From DASYYE01 sp035946955 (lineage in GTDB: Bacteria > Actinomycetota > Actinomycetes > Streptosporangiales > Streptosporangiaceae): 32,146 nucleotides of DNA. Positions within the stretch are counted from its first letter, which is position 1. Every line of letters starts with the position of its first letter. Under the pieces are notes generated by a model. That model saw only the letters and a list, made by a program, of their open reading frames with translations, was not told the origin of the DNA and searched no databases. The position numbers and the translations under genes are program-made. Positions 12,490-21,395 of this stretch are shown here, one piece after another. Location: contig DASYYE010000509.1 of the NCBI GenBank assembly GCA_035946955.1, positions 1 through 32,146 of the forward strand. Direction: 5' to 3'.

Positions 12490-14556
12490 TCAGAGGCCGA
12501 GGAGGTGGCGTACCAGGCTGCTGATCACGCTGACGCGGTGCGCCAGGTTGAGGTGCTGCAGCAGGCCGAGGTTGGGCAGCGGCCCCAGGGTGAACCCCCA
12601 GGAGGACAGGAACCCGCCCGTGGTGTGCAGCGGCCAGAAGTAAGAGGGCCACGTGATGGCCGCGGTGAACGCGGCGACCGATACCACCCCGACGGCTGTC
12701 AGTGCGAGCCCTTGCGCGGCCGGGCTGGCGCTCATGGCGTCGTAGATCCGGCCGAGTTGCCAGCGGGAAGGGCCTGACCCCGGGCCGAGCCCGTAGAACG
12801 CGACCGCGGCCCCGGTCGCGTAGGCGATGGCACGCAGCGGCCAGTCCCCCGGCACGAAGGCAACCGTGACCCCCGCCGCGACGGCGGCCGCCGCCAGCGC
12901 GAACGGCACCAGCAGGACGAACCCGCCCAGGGCACGCACGAGGTACAAGGGGAACATCACGACCGAACGCACCGCCTGGCCCCCCCTCGAACCCCGGGCA
13001 GCACGCCGCCGCGCGGCCCGGCGCCCGGCGAGCCCGCCCGCCCGCAGGCAGGCGATCAGCGCCAGCGCCGCGAGTGTCCCCGCCACCGGCATGAGCACGC
13101 TGATGCTGGCCGCGAGCACCATGGCAGCGATGACGAGGACCACGTCCCAGCGGCCCGCCGCGAGTGCACCACTCCCCGGGAAGTCGGGGAGCGCAGGCGT
13201 GCTCCCGGGCCTGACCCCCCGCCGGCCAGATCCGGGTGCCAGGGTGTTATCGAGGGCGTACCGGACAGGTGGCAGCAATTCAGCGACCTCAGGTGAGCCA
13301 GGGCCCACCGCCATCGGGCGCGTCCCTGGGCCCAGCACCATGCCACCACCCGGCCAGGCCAGGCCAGGGGCCACTCTGGTGGGCCCGTACCCGTCCGTCT
13401 CGGGCACCGCTGGGGCTGGGGGTGCGCTGGCACCTCCCGGTGCCAGCGCGGTCACGCCGTCTCTGGCCAGCGCGGTCTCTGCCAGTGCACTCCCGGCCAG
13501 CGCTCCTCCAGCGAGTGCTCCGGGGCCGACCGTGCCGACGTCCGCGCCGGGTACCGCACCCGTCCCGGGCACGACAGCCAGGCCAGGCGCGCCGGCTACG
13601 CCGGAGGGGACGCCCGCGCCAGGCAGAGCCGCACCATTACCCGCCAGTGCGGGGCTGGCCGCACCATCCGCCAGGGTCGCGCCCACGGGCGTGGCGCCTC
13701 CAGCCGCCCCTGGCGTGGCCGCCGGAGTGACCGTGGGGCCGGGGACGAGAGACACGGCATCGAGCGCGGCTGCCTGCCCGCCTAGCTGGACCGCGGTCGG
13801 GCGATGTGCCGGATCCCGTGCCAGCGCCCTCGTCACCAGCGGGAGCAGCGGCGAAGGGATCCCGGCCAGGTCAGGCTTGCCGTTCACGATCCGGTAGAAG
13901 ATCGTCTCGTACTGGCCGGAGCCGTAGGGGGGACGCCCGGTGGCGGCAAAGGCCAGGGTGGCGCCCCAGGCGTGGATGTCAGAGGCCTCGCTGCTGGGCT
14001 GCCCCTCGATCACCTCGGGTGCGAGGTAACCCGGGGTGCCCATGAACATCCCGGTGAGGGTCAGCCGGGTCGCGTCCGGCCCCTGCGCGATCCCGAAGTC
14101 GATCACCACGGGCGCACCGTCGAGCATCATGACGTTGCCGGGCTTGAGGTCGCGGTGGACCACGCCCGCGGCATGCACGGCCGCGAGTGCCTCGGCAAGA
14201 CCAAAGGCAACGCGGGCCAGCACGGTGCCCCCGATCGGGCCGTTGGTGGCGACCACCTCATCGAGCGTGCAGCCGGGCACGTAGCGGGTCACGATGTAGG
14301 GGGTGTCGCCGGTGAGGTCGGCGTCCATGACCTCAGCCACATAGGGGCTGCGGACCCGCTGCATCGTCTCCACCTCGCGGGCCATCCTGCGCCGTGCGGT
14401 CGACTCCCCCGCGACGCTGGAGCGCAGCACCTTGAGCGCCACGGCCCTGCCCTGGGCGTCCTCGGCGCGGAAGACCACGCCCATCCCACCCTCACCGAGC
14501 CGGCTGAGCAGGCGGTACCCTCCGAGTTGCTCTGGCATCAGTTGCTGTCCGGTCAT
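12490..14556 (-). CDS. Membrane-bound eukaryotic-type Ser/Thr protein kinase
   Basis: The 688-residue protein starts with a complete Hanks-type kinase domain (about residues 14-275): glycine loop GEGGMG (21-26), K42 in ALKVL, catalytic D136 in HRDLKPGN, DFG at 153-155, activation-loop threonines (166, 168, 174) and APE at 179-181. A long Ala/Gly/Pro-rich linker (about 290-480) leads to several hydrophobic segments in the last 200 residues. It has multiple C-terminal membrane helices rather than one helix plus PASTA domains. ATG at 14556 directly precedes the kinase domain; a longer frame exists but reads as noise. The small gene before it ends 14 bases upstream, so the two are probably co-transcribed. 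Confidence 0.92.
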   Translation of the reverse strand: MTGQQLMPEQLGGYRLLSRLGEGGMGVVFRAEDAQGRAVALKVLRSSVAGESTARRRMAREVETMQRVRSPYVAEVMDADLTGDTPYIVTRYVPGCTLDEVVATNGPIGGTVLARVAFGLAEALAAVHAAGVVHRDLKPGNVMMLDGAPVVIDFGIAQGPDATRLTLTGMFMGTPGYLAPEVIEGQPSSEASDIHAWGATLAFAATGRPPYGSGQYETIFYRIVNGKPDLAGIPSPLLPLVTRALARDPAHRPTAVQLGGQAAALDAVSLVPGPTVTPAATPGAAGGATPVGATLADGAASPALAGNGAALPGAGVPSGVAGAPGLAVVPGTGAVPGADVGTVGPGALAGGALAGSALAETALARDGVTALAPGGASAPPAPAVPETDGYGPTRVAPGLAWPGGGMVLGPGTRPMAVGPGSPEVAELLPPVRYALDNTLAPGSGRRGVRPGSTPALPDFPGSGALAAGRWDVVLVIAAMVLAASISVLMPVAGTLAALALIACLRAGGLAGRRAARRRAARGSRGGQAVRSVVMFPLYLVRALGGFVLLVPFALAAAAVAAGVTVAFVPGDWPLRAIAYATGAAVAFYGLGPGSGPSRWQLGRIYDAMSASPAAQGLALTAVGVVSVAAFTAAITWPSYFWPLHTTGGFLSSWGFTLGPLPNLGLLQHLNLAHRVSVISSLVRHLLGL

Positions 14557-14569
14557 CGCACACCACGGC

Positions 14570-15037
14570 CTAGGAACCGGTGACGAGCTTGCGCAGCGCC
14601 TCGGCCGCGCCCGCGCTCTGGTTGGACAACACGACGAGTTCCCGCGCGAGTTCGTCCACCCACGCCTGCATGGGCACCGGCTGGCGGGACAGCACCACAC
14701 CCCGCACCTCGCGGCACACCTCGGCAGTGGGCTCCCGGCCTTCCTGAACAGCGAGCGACAGAACCTTCTCGCCTAGCCTGACCGTGATCTTCGTCACGCG
14801 TCCGGGGCGTCCGTGCATGCGGTCCGACACCGACCTGACGCGCTCTATGTCTACGCAGCCCGCGGGCAGGGCGTCCCCCAGTGACTCCGTCAGCACCCGC
14901 GCGTAGATGGCGATGTCAGCACTATCGGCGCGCAACGCGGCCGTGACCATGTCCAAGTCCAGGGACGTGGCACCGCCGGGTCCGCCCATGCCTGCATCAC
15001 CTGGTTCGCCCATACCTGGGCCACCGAGGTCGTTCAC
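14570..15037 (-). CDS. Conserved-looking protein upstream of the kinase, unknown function
   Basis: I do not recognise a named family. The 155-residue protein has a Gly/Met-rich N-terminus (GGPGMGEPGDAGMGGPGG), followed by a compact alpha/beta region (about residues 28-150) with DMVTAALRADSADIAIYARVL, a basic stretch RMHGRPGRVTKITVRLG, and a C-terminal helix WVDELARELVVLSNQSAGAAEAL. No signal peptide or membrane helix is visible. It lies 14 bases before the kinase and 12 after the enoyl-CoA hydratase on the same strand. The tight spacing suggests it is a kinase partner or substrate. Confidence 0.7.
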   Translation of the reverse strand: MNDLGGPGMGEPGDAGMGGPGGATSLDLDMVTAALRADSADIAIYARVLTESLGDALPAGCVDIERVRSVSDRMHGRPGRVTKITVRLGEKVLSLAVQEGREPTAEVCREVRGVVLSRQPVPMQAWVDELARELVVLSNQSAGAAEALRKLVTGS

Positions 15038-15049
15038 TGCTGTCCCCTG

Positions 15050-15829
15050 TCAGCGTCCGGCAAACGTGGCCTTCCCAGGTCCATTCTCGACGAAACTGCT
15101 CATGCCTGTCGCCTGGTCTTCGGTTGCGAACAGGCCGGCGAAGTGCAAACGTTCGATCTCGAGGCCCGTGCGCAGGTCCACGCCGAGTCCCTCGTCAATA
15201 GCCTGCTTGGCCGCTGCCAAGGCTACCGCGGGCCCGTTGGCATAGCGCGCGACCATTGCGCGGGCCGCTTCGTAGACCTGGTCGTCGGGGACCACCTTGT
15301 CGACGAGGCCGATCTGGGCCGCTTCCGTGGCCGGCACGAACCTGCCGGTGAAGACCATGTCCTTGGCGCGGGCGGGGCCCACCAGACGGGGCAGCCGCTG
15401 GGTGCCGCCCGCCCCGGGGATGATCCCGAGCAAGATCTCCGGCTGACCGAGTGCGGCGCCCTCGCCCGCGACGCGGAAGTCGGCGCACAGTGCGAGTTCG
15501 AGGCCGCCGCCGAGCGCATAGCCGGTCAGTGCCGCCACCACGGGCTTGGGGATCCTGGCGATGTCGGTGAACGCGTCCTGCAGGCGGCGGCTGTCCGCCG
15601 CCACGGCGGGATAGGTGGCGTCCGCCATCTCCTTGATGTCGGCGCCGGCCGCGAAGACCTTGGGCCCCCCGTAGAGCACGACGGCGCGCACCGCCGGGTC
15701 GGCGCTGACCTCACGGGCCGCCTCAGCGAGTTCGTCCTGCACCTGGGCATTCAACGCGTTCATGCGCGGGCGGTCCAGGCGGATCGTCGCAATAGCCTGG
15801 TCATGTTCGATCCGCACGAACTCGCCCAT
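15050..15829 (-). CDS. Enoyl-CoA hydratase/isomerase family protein
   Basis: A crotonase-fold enzyme likely adding water to trans-2-enoyl-CoA in fatty acid breakdown. Visible features are the oxyanion-hole segments AAGADIKEM and ALGGGLELALCADFRVA, and GQPEILLGIIPGAGGTQRLPR. Both catalytic glutamate positions (in GGLELAL and GQPEILLG) are Glu, which favours a true hydratase. Length, 259 residues, is normal. ATG at 15829 is chosen because GGAGGT lies five bases upstream; ten residues of a longer frame are not conserved-looking. The crotonase superfamily is broad, so the substrate is uncertain. Confidence 0.92.
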   Translation of the reverse strand: MGEFVRIEHDQAIATIRLDRPRMNALNAQVQDELAEAAREVSADPAVRAVVLYGGPKVFAAGADIKEMADATYPAVAADSRRLQDAFTDIARIPKPVVAALTGYALGGGLELALCADFRVAGEGAALGQPEILLGIIPGAGGTQRLPRLVGPARAKDMVFTGRFVPATEAAQIGLVDKVVPDDQVYEAARAMVARYANGPAVALAAAKQAIDEGLGVDLRTGLEIERLHFAGLFATEDQATGMSSFVENGPGKATFAGR

Positions 15830-16026
15830 GTCTACCTCCGCTGGCTGGGGCTCGATCATACCGAGCCCGCGCGCCGCGGGTTTCCGGATAAACCGATGGC
15901 CGGTGTGGGCCCCCTCCCTCTACGTTGCCCGCACCGGCCATCGCCTCACATGGCTGTGGTCGATCGCACAGCCGCCACCGCGCGCGCTGCGAACCGCGGG
16001 GTGTCCTGGCACGCGTTCCGGCTGGC

Positions 16027-16245
16027 CTACTTGGGGACTGGGCGCGGCATGGGAACGCGTCCCGGCCGCTCGAGGAACGCCTGTACCTCAGCCTCGCGGT
16101 AGCGACGGTGTCCGCCGAGTGTGCGGATCGAGCGGATCTTGCCCTGCTGCGCCCAGCGGGTGACGGTCTTGGGGTCCACGCGGAACAGCGCGGCGACTTC
16201 GGACGGGGTTAGGAGACGGCCCTCTTGGTGGATGTCAGCCCTCAC
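16027..16245 (-). CDS. bldC: BldC-like MerR-type DNA-binding protein
   Basis: The 72-residue protein is almost entirely a winged helix-turn-helix of the MerR type: LLTPSEVAALFRVDPKTVTRWAQQ, then GKIRSIRTLGGHRRYREAEV. This closely matches Streptomyces BldC, a small regulator that delays sporulation by binding head-to-tail on direct repeats. Like BldC it lacks the dimer helix and effector domain of full MerR proteins. GTG at 16245 has AAAGGA ten bases upstream. Residues 55-72 diverge, as expected for the family's variable tail. Confidence 0.92.
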   Translation of the reverse strand: MRADIHQEGRLLTPSEVAALFRVDPKTVTRWAQQGKIRSIRTLGGHRRYREAEVQAFLERPGRVPMPRPVPK

Positions 16246-16530
16246 GGTGACGGTGTCCTTTCACGTAGGGGGTTAAGCGTGCCTACGAATGCAAACCGTC
16301 GGCACGGCAGTTCTGGTTACCGCGATGGGTCTCGACAAGGCCTCCCCTCGACCCTCGCGGTCCCCCCACAGTCCCGCCACGGGACTCCTCCTGGAATCTC
16401 CCGTTTTGATGGTGGGGGACACACAGTTGGCGCTCTACGGAGTGCGACGGTTTACTTCCGCTCCGTAATAGCTTGACGGCATTCTGCCCTCCGCGCAATC
16501 CCTTCACGCAAACTGAGTGTCGCTGTTTGG
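16246..16530. other. Gap upstream of bldC and downstream of glgP
   Basis: No gene is seen. For the minus strand this holds the bldC promoter and leader and, at its far end, the 3' end of glgP. I could not pick out confident -10/-35 boxes or a strong hairpin. BldC-type genes often have long regulated upstream regions. Confidence 0.45.
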
Positions 16531-19161
16531 TTACCGCAGGTCGCCGTTTGTCATCCCAGCGGGGGCGTCAGGGTATGTGACCAGGCCCATCTCCGCGGAA
16601 CCCGCCAGCAACGCGTGGTGTGGGACCACTCGCACCGTGTAGCCGAACGGGCCCGGCCGACCGAGTGAGACCTCTCCGGCATACCGGGCGATACCGTCCG
16701 GCCCGGTCTCAGCCAGTGACAGAACGCTCACACCCGGCTCGGTGATCTCGTCGTTGCCCGAGACCCGGCCGTAGACGGCCTCGACTTGCACATCCGAGGT
16801 CGACAGCTCGCCCAGTGCCACGCTCGTGCGGACGCTCAGCCGGCCTCCGGGGCCCAGTTCACCGTCCTCGGCTTCCACATGCTCGATGTGCACGCCCGGC
16901 CAGGCCCGGCGGACCCGTAGCTTCCAGGCCGCCAGGTCACGCGCTGCGGCGTAGGCACCTGGCGTGCCAGCCGCTTCCGCGCCCTTCAGCGACCGCGAGG
17001 AACTCGCCGCAGGCACGTACAGGCCCGTGACGTACTCGCGGACCATGCGGGACGCCTGGGCACGCGGCCCCAGGCCGTGCAAGGTGTGCGCGACCATCTC
17101 CAGCCACCGCTGCGGCAGGCCCGCGGCGCTGGTCTCGTAGAACAACGGCGCGACCACGTTCTCCAGCAGGTCGTACAGGGCCGTCGCCTCCAGGTCGTCC
17201 CGGCGTTCCACATCGGCGAGGTCATCCGCGGACGGGACCTCCCAGCCGTTCTCCCGGTCGCGCCATTCGTCCCACCAGCCATCGGAGACAGAGAGGTTGA
17301 GGCCGCCATTGAGCGCGGCCTTCATGCCCGAGGTGCCGCAGGCCTCCAGCGGCCGCAGGGGGTTGTTCAGCCAGACGTCACACCCAGCCACCATGACGCG
17401 AGCCAGTTCCATGTCGTAGTCGGGCAGGAACACGATCCGGTGCCGGACCTTCGGGTCGTCGCTGAACCTGATCATCTGCTGGATCAGGTGCTTGCCGCTC
17501 TCGTCGGCGGGGTGCGCCTTGCCGGCGATCACCAGCTGGACCGGATGGTGAGGATGCAGCAGCAGTCTGGTCAGCCGCCCTGGGTCGTTGAGCATCAGCG
17601 TGAGCCGCTTGTAGGAGGGCACGCGCCGGGCGAAACCGATCGTCAGCACCGACTCGTCGAGCACCTGGCCCACCCAGCCGAGCTCAGCCTCGGAGGAGCC
17701 ACGCCGCCGCCAGGACGCGCGCAGCCTGCGCCGCGCGTCAGCCACCAGCCGGGCCCGCAGCACGCCGCGGACCTTCCAGAGCTGGTCCGGGTCGGTGGCC
17801 GACACCTCCTCCCAGTCCGGGCCGTCCTCCGGTACGGGGGAGTCTCCGACTGTGCCCAGGTTGATGACTTCCGGCGCCACCCAGGTGGCGGCGTGGACCC
17901 CGTTGGTGACCGAGGTGATGGGCACCTCGGCCGCATCGAACCCGGGCCACAGGCCAGCGAACATCTCCCGGCTGACCTGGCCGTGCAGGCGGCTCACTCC
18001 GTTCACCCGCTGCGCCAGCCGCATCCCCATCACGGCCATGTTGAACACGGCCGGGTCACCACCGGGGTAGGTCTCCGCGCCCAGCGCCAGCACCCGCTCG
18101 ACCGGCAGCGCAGGGTCGGCGGCGCTGCCGCCGAAGTGCTGCTCCACCAGGTCACGGGAGAACCGGTCGATCCCGGCCGGCACCGGCGTGTGGGTGGTGA
18201 ACACGGTGCCCGCCCGGCACACCTCGATCGCCTCGTCGAAGTCCAGGCCCGCCTGCGCATACTCGCGGATCCGCTCCAGGCCCAGGAACCCGGCGTGGCC
18301 CTCGTTGGTGTGGAACACCTCCGGTTCGGGGTGCCCGGTGAGGTCGCAGAACAACCGGAGCGCGCGCACCCCACCCATCCCCAGCAGCAGTTCCTGGCGC
18401 AGCCGGTGCTCGCTCCCGCCGCCGTAGAGCCGATCGGTGACCTCACGCAGGGCTGGCTCGTTCTCCTCTACGTAGGAGTCGAGCAACAGCAGCGGCACCC
18501 TGCCCACCTGGGCCAGCCACACATGTGCCGCCAGGGTGCGGCCTTCACTCAGCTCGACGGTGACCGTCACCGCCGACCCTTCCGCGTCGCGCAGCAAGGT
18601 CAGCGGGGCTCCGTTCGGGTCGCCGGCCGGGTAGTGCTCCAGCTGCCAGCCGTCAGCCGACAGCGACTGGCTGAAGTAGCCGTGCCGGTAGAGCAGGCCC
18701 ACGCCGATGAGCGGGACACCGAGGTCGCTGGCTGCCTTGAGGTGGTCGCCAGCGAGGATGCCCAGCCCGCCCGAGTACTGGGGGAGCGCCGCTGTGATGC
18801 CGTACTCAGGCGAGAAGTAGGCGACCGCGGCGGGGACGGCGCCGCCGCCCGCCTCCTCCGGCAGGCCGCGCTGGTACCAGCGCGGCTGCGACAGGTAGGA
18901 GTGCAGCTCAGCGGAGACGTCCGCCAGCTGGCGCAGGTAGCTCTGGTCTTCGGCGAGCCTGTCCAGGTGCTCCGGCGCTACCTCACCGAGGAGCGCGGCT
19001 GGGTCCCGCACGTCTGGCGCCGCCATCGCCGGGTCGAAGGCCCGGAAGAGCTCACGCGTACGCGTGTCCCAGGACCAGCGGAGGTTGAGCATCAACTCGC
19101 TCAGTGGCGCGAGCGGCTCCGGGAGCGTGGCCCGGATGGTGAAACGGCGGATCGCTTTCAC
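16531..19161 (-). CDS. glgP: Alpha-glucan phosphorylase
   Basis: Releases glucose-1-phosphate from alpha-1,4-glucan ends with a PLP cofactor. The 876-residue protein is of the actinobacterial/thermophile type (GT35), with an N-terminal region LNLRWSWDTRTRELF, the PLP lysine in CGTSGMKAALNGG, and sugar/phosphate-site motifs VFHTNEGHAGF, GFARRVPSYKR and VIAGKAHPADE. GTG at 19161 is chosen because AGGAG lies eight bases upstream. It is divergent from glgE across 218 bases, so the degradation and synthesis genes of the same polymer face away from a shared control region. Confidence 0.95.
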   Translation of the reverse strand: MKAIRRFTIRATLPEPLAPLSELMLNLRWSWDTRTRELFRAFDPAMAAPDVRDPAALLGEVAPEHLDRLAEDQSYLRQLADVSAELHSYLSQPRWYQRGLPEEAGGGAVPAAVAYFSPEYGITAALPQYSGGLGILAGDHLKAASDLGVPLIGVGLLYRHGYFSQSLSADGWQLEHYPAGDPNGAPLTLLRDAEGSAVTVTVELSEGRTLAAHVWLAQVGRVPLLLLDSYVEENEPALREVTDRLYGGGSEHRLRQELLLGMGGVRALRLFCDLTGHPEPEVFHTNEGHAGFLGLERIREYAQAGLDFDEAIEVCRAGTVFTTHTPVPAGIDRFSRDLVEQHFGGSAADPALPVERVLALGAETYPGGDPAVFNMAVMGMRLAQRVNGVSRLHGQVSREMFAGLWPGFDAAEVPITSVTNGVHAATWVAPEVINLGTVGDSPVPEDGPDWEEVSATDPDQLWKVRGVLRARLVADARRRLRASWRRRGSSEAELGWVGQVLDESVLTIGFARRVPSYKRLTLMLNDPGRLTRLLLHPHHPVQLVIAGKAHPADESGKHLIQQMIRFSDDPKVRHRIVFLPDYDMELARVMVAGCDVWLNNPLRPLEACGTSGMKAALNGGLNLSVSDGWWDEWRDRENGWEVPSADDLADVERRDDLEATALYDLLENVVAPLFYETSAAGLPQRWLEMVAHTLHGLGPRAQASRMVREYVTGLYVPAASSSRSLKGAEAAGTPGAYAAARDLAAWKLRVRRAWPGVHIEHVEAEDGELGPGGRLSVRTSVALGELSTSDVQVEAVYGRVSGNDEITEPGVSVLSLAETGPDGIARYAGEVSLGRPGPFGYTVRVVPHHALLAGSAEMGLVTYPDAPAGMTNGDLR

Positions 19162-19379
19162 GCGGAGGTCTCCTGTCCACACGAAACTGTGCCGTGCGTC
19201 AATGGGTGAGCGCAGGCTCCCTCGGGGTCACTGGCCTGCCGGGAGACCGCCAGCCCACCGGCGGCGGGATAGGGCCTTCCGGGGAGGTGCTGACGACCCG
19301 GACACTCTACCCGGTGACCTTGCGCTTCCGGGGGGCGTCTGAGGGCGCGCCCCTTCAGCGCGATGGGTAGCGTTCAGAT
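19162..19379. promoter_or_regulatory. Divergent control region between glgP and glgE
   Basis: The 218 bases between the start codons of glgP (minus) and glgE (plus) must hold both promoters. I see no convincing -10/-35 boxes, operator palindrome or riboswitch. The glgE GTG lacks a strong ribosome site, which would fit a leaderless or weakly translated start. Confidence 0.5.
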
Positions 19380-21365
19380 GTGATCGGTCGGATCGTTATC
19401 AGTGACGTGCAGCCCGTCGTGGACTGCGGCCGGCGCCCCGCCAAGGCGGTGCCCGGTGAGACCTTCGAAGTCAGCGCCACAGTGTTCCGGGAGGGGCACG
19501 AGGGATGCGGTGCCGGGGTGGTCCTGCTGGGCCCCGGCGGCCAGCGGCTCCCGCTGGCGCCCATGCATGAGGTGACCCCGGGCACTGACCGGCACGTGGC
19601 CAGTGTCACACCCACCGGCGAGGGCCGCTGGCGCTTCCAGGTGGAGGCGTGGGGGGACCCGATCGGCCACTGGCGCCACGACGCGGGCATCAAGGTGCCA
19701 CGCGGCCAGGACGTGGAGCTGATGCTGACCGAGGGGGCGGCCCTGTTCTCGCGGGCGGCGAGGTCGCCGAGCCGGCCGATCTCACACCGCAGCGCGCTCG
19801 CGGCGGTGGCCGCCCGGCTCACCGACCCGGCCATCCCGGCCTGGGACCGGCTCGCCGCGGCCGACGACGAGGAGGTCATGGCGATCCTCGCGGCCGCTCC
19901 CCTGCGCGAACTGGTGACCCGCTCAGCCGCTTTCCCGCTCGTGGTCCACCGGCTGCGCGCCCTGTATGGCGCGTGGTACGAGTTCTTTCCGCGCTCGGTC
20001 GGGGTAGACGTCGACCCGATGGGACGCCGTGAGCCGGCCGGTGGCACGCTGCGCACGGCCAGGTGCCACCTGGACGTGGTCGCAGGGATGGGCTTCGACG
20101 TCGTTTACCTGCCTCCCATCCACCCCATTGGCACCACCGCCCGCAAGGGGCGCAACAACACACTGCGGGCAGCCCCTGGTGACCCAGGGTCCCCGTGGGC
20201 CATCGGGGCCCCGGCGGGCGGCCACGACGCGGTCCACCCGGAACTGGGCACGCTGGCCGACTTCGACGCGTTCGTCGCGCGTGCCGCCGAACTGGGCCTG
20301 GATGTCGCCATAGACCTGGCGCTGCAGACCTCACCGGACCACCCTTGGGTGAAGGAGCACCCGGAGTGGTTCCGCCACCGGGTCGACGGCACGATCGCCT
20401 ACGCGGAGAACCCGCCCAAGAAGTACCAGGACATCTACCCGCTGAACTTCGACACCGACCCGGAGGGCCTGTACCAGGAGGTGTTGCGTGTGGTGCGGCA
20501 CTGGATGGACCACGGAGTGAGGATCTTCCGGGTCGACAACCCCCACACCAAGCCCCTGCCGTTCTGGGACCGCCTGCTGGCCGAGGTGGACCGCACCGAC
20601 CCGGACGTGCTGTTCCTGGCGGAGGCGTTCACCCGGCCCGCGATGATGCACGCCCTCGCCAAGATCGGGTTCCACCAGTCCTACACCTACTTCACCTGGC
20701 GCAACTCCGCGGCCGAGCTCACCGAATACCTGCGCGAGCTGGCCGGGCCCGCCGCGGCCTATATGCGGCCCAACTTCTTCACCAACACCCCCGACATCCT
20801 CAACGAGTACCTGCAGCATGGGGGCCCGGCCGCGTTCCGGGTGCGGGCGGTGCTGGCCGCCCTGCTCTCCCCCACCTGGGGCATCTACTCGGGCTACGAG
20901 TTCGGTGAGAACACCCCGGTCCGCCCTGGCAGCGAGGAATACCTGGACTCCGAGAAGTACGCCTACCGGCCCCGCGACTGGGAGGTGGCCTACCGTGAAC
21001 CAGACGGCCTCGCCCCGTTCATCTCCCGGCTCAATGAAATCCGCAAAACCCATCCGGCGCTCCGCTGGTTGCGTAACCTACGCTTTCATCACGTCGACCG
21101 GCCCGAGCTGATCTGTTTCTCCAAGCGGAGCGAACCAGAGGCGGACACCGTGCTGACCGTCGTGAACCTAGATCCACACCAGCCGCGCGAGGCCACTATC
21201 TGGCTGGACATGGCCGCCCTGGGAATGGAAGACCAGTCGGGGTTTGTCGTTACTGACGAGCTGTCCGGGGAGTCCTACCAGTGGGGGCCAGCCAACTACG
21301 TGCGCCTCGACCCGGCGAATGCTCCCGCCCACATATTTACCGTCACGCAGTTCCCACCCGTGTGA
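19380..21365 (+). CDS. glgE: Alpha-1,4-glucan:maltose-1-phosphate maltosyltransferase (GH13_3)
   Basis: GlgE extends alpha-1,4-glucan by two glucose units using maltose-1-phosphate, the key step of the trehalose-to-glucan pathway. The 661-residue protein has the N-terminal beta-sandwich, the GH13 barrel and a C-terminal domain. By pattern, the nucleophile is D386 (FRVDNPHTKP), the acid/base is E415 (LAEAFTRP) and the third carboxylate is D472 (NTPDILNEY). Each is offset by eight from D394, E423 and D480 of Streptomyces coelicolor GlgE. DNPHTKP and NPPKKYQDIYPLNFD are GlgE signatures. GTG at 19380 is assumed. treS follows after 30 bases. Confidence 0.97.
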   Translation: MIGRIVISDVQPVVDCGRRPAKAVPGETFEVSATVFREGHEGCGAGVVLLGPGGQRLPLAPMHEVTPGTDRHVASVTPTGEGRWRFQVEAWGDPIGHWRHDAGIKVPRGQDVELMLTEGAALFSRAARSPSRPISHRSALAAVAARLTDPAIPAWDRLAAADDEEVMAILAAAPLRELVTRSAAFPLVVHRLRALYGAWYEFFPRSVGVDVDPMGRREPAGGTLRTARCHLDVVAGMGFDVVYLPPIHPIGTTARKGRNNTLRAAPGDPGSPWAIGAPAGGHDAVHPELGTLADFDAFVARAAELGLDVAIDLALQTSPDHPWVKEHPEWFRHRVDGTIAYAENPPKKYQDIYPLNFDTDPEGLYQEVLRVVRHWMDHGVRIFRVDNPHTKPLPFWDRLLAEVDRTDPDVLFLAEAFTRPAMMHALAKIGFHQSYTYFTWRNSAAELTEYLRELAGPAAAYMRPNFFTNTPDILNEYLQHGGPAAFRVRAVLAALLSPTWGIYSGYEFGENTPVRPGSEEYLDSEKYAYRPRDWEVAYREPDGLAPFISRLNEIRKTHPALRWLRNLRFHHVDRPELICFSKRSEPEADTVLTVVNLDPHQPREATIWLDMAALGMEDQSGFVVTDELSGESYQWGPANYVRLDPANAPAHIFTVTQFPPV

Positions 21366-21395
21366 CGGGCAGTTCGCCGTTTGCAGGAGATGCCA

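Noticed and set aside
14557..14700. Longer N-terminus of the Ser/Thr kinase
   Set aside because: The 48 extra residues are Cys/Arg/Ser-rich noise that overlaps the upstream gene; the kinase fold begins right after ATG 14556.
17077..19209. 710-residue plus-strand frame opposite glgP
   Set aside because: It is the mirror of the phosphorylase gene; the translation is rich in His, Arg and Gln with no domain, as expected for a shadow in high-GC DNA.
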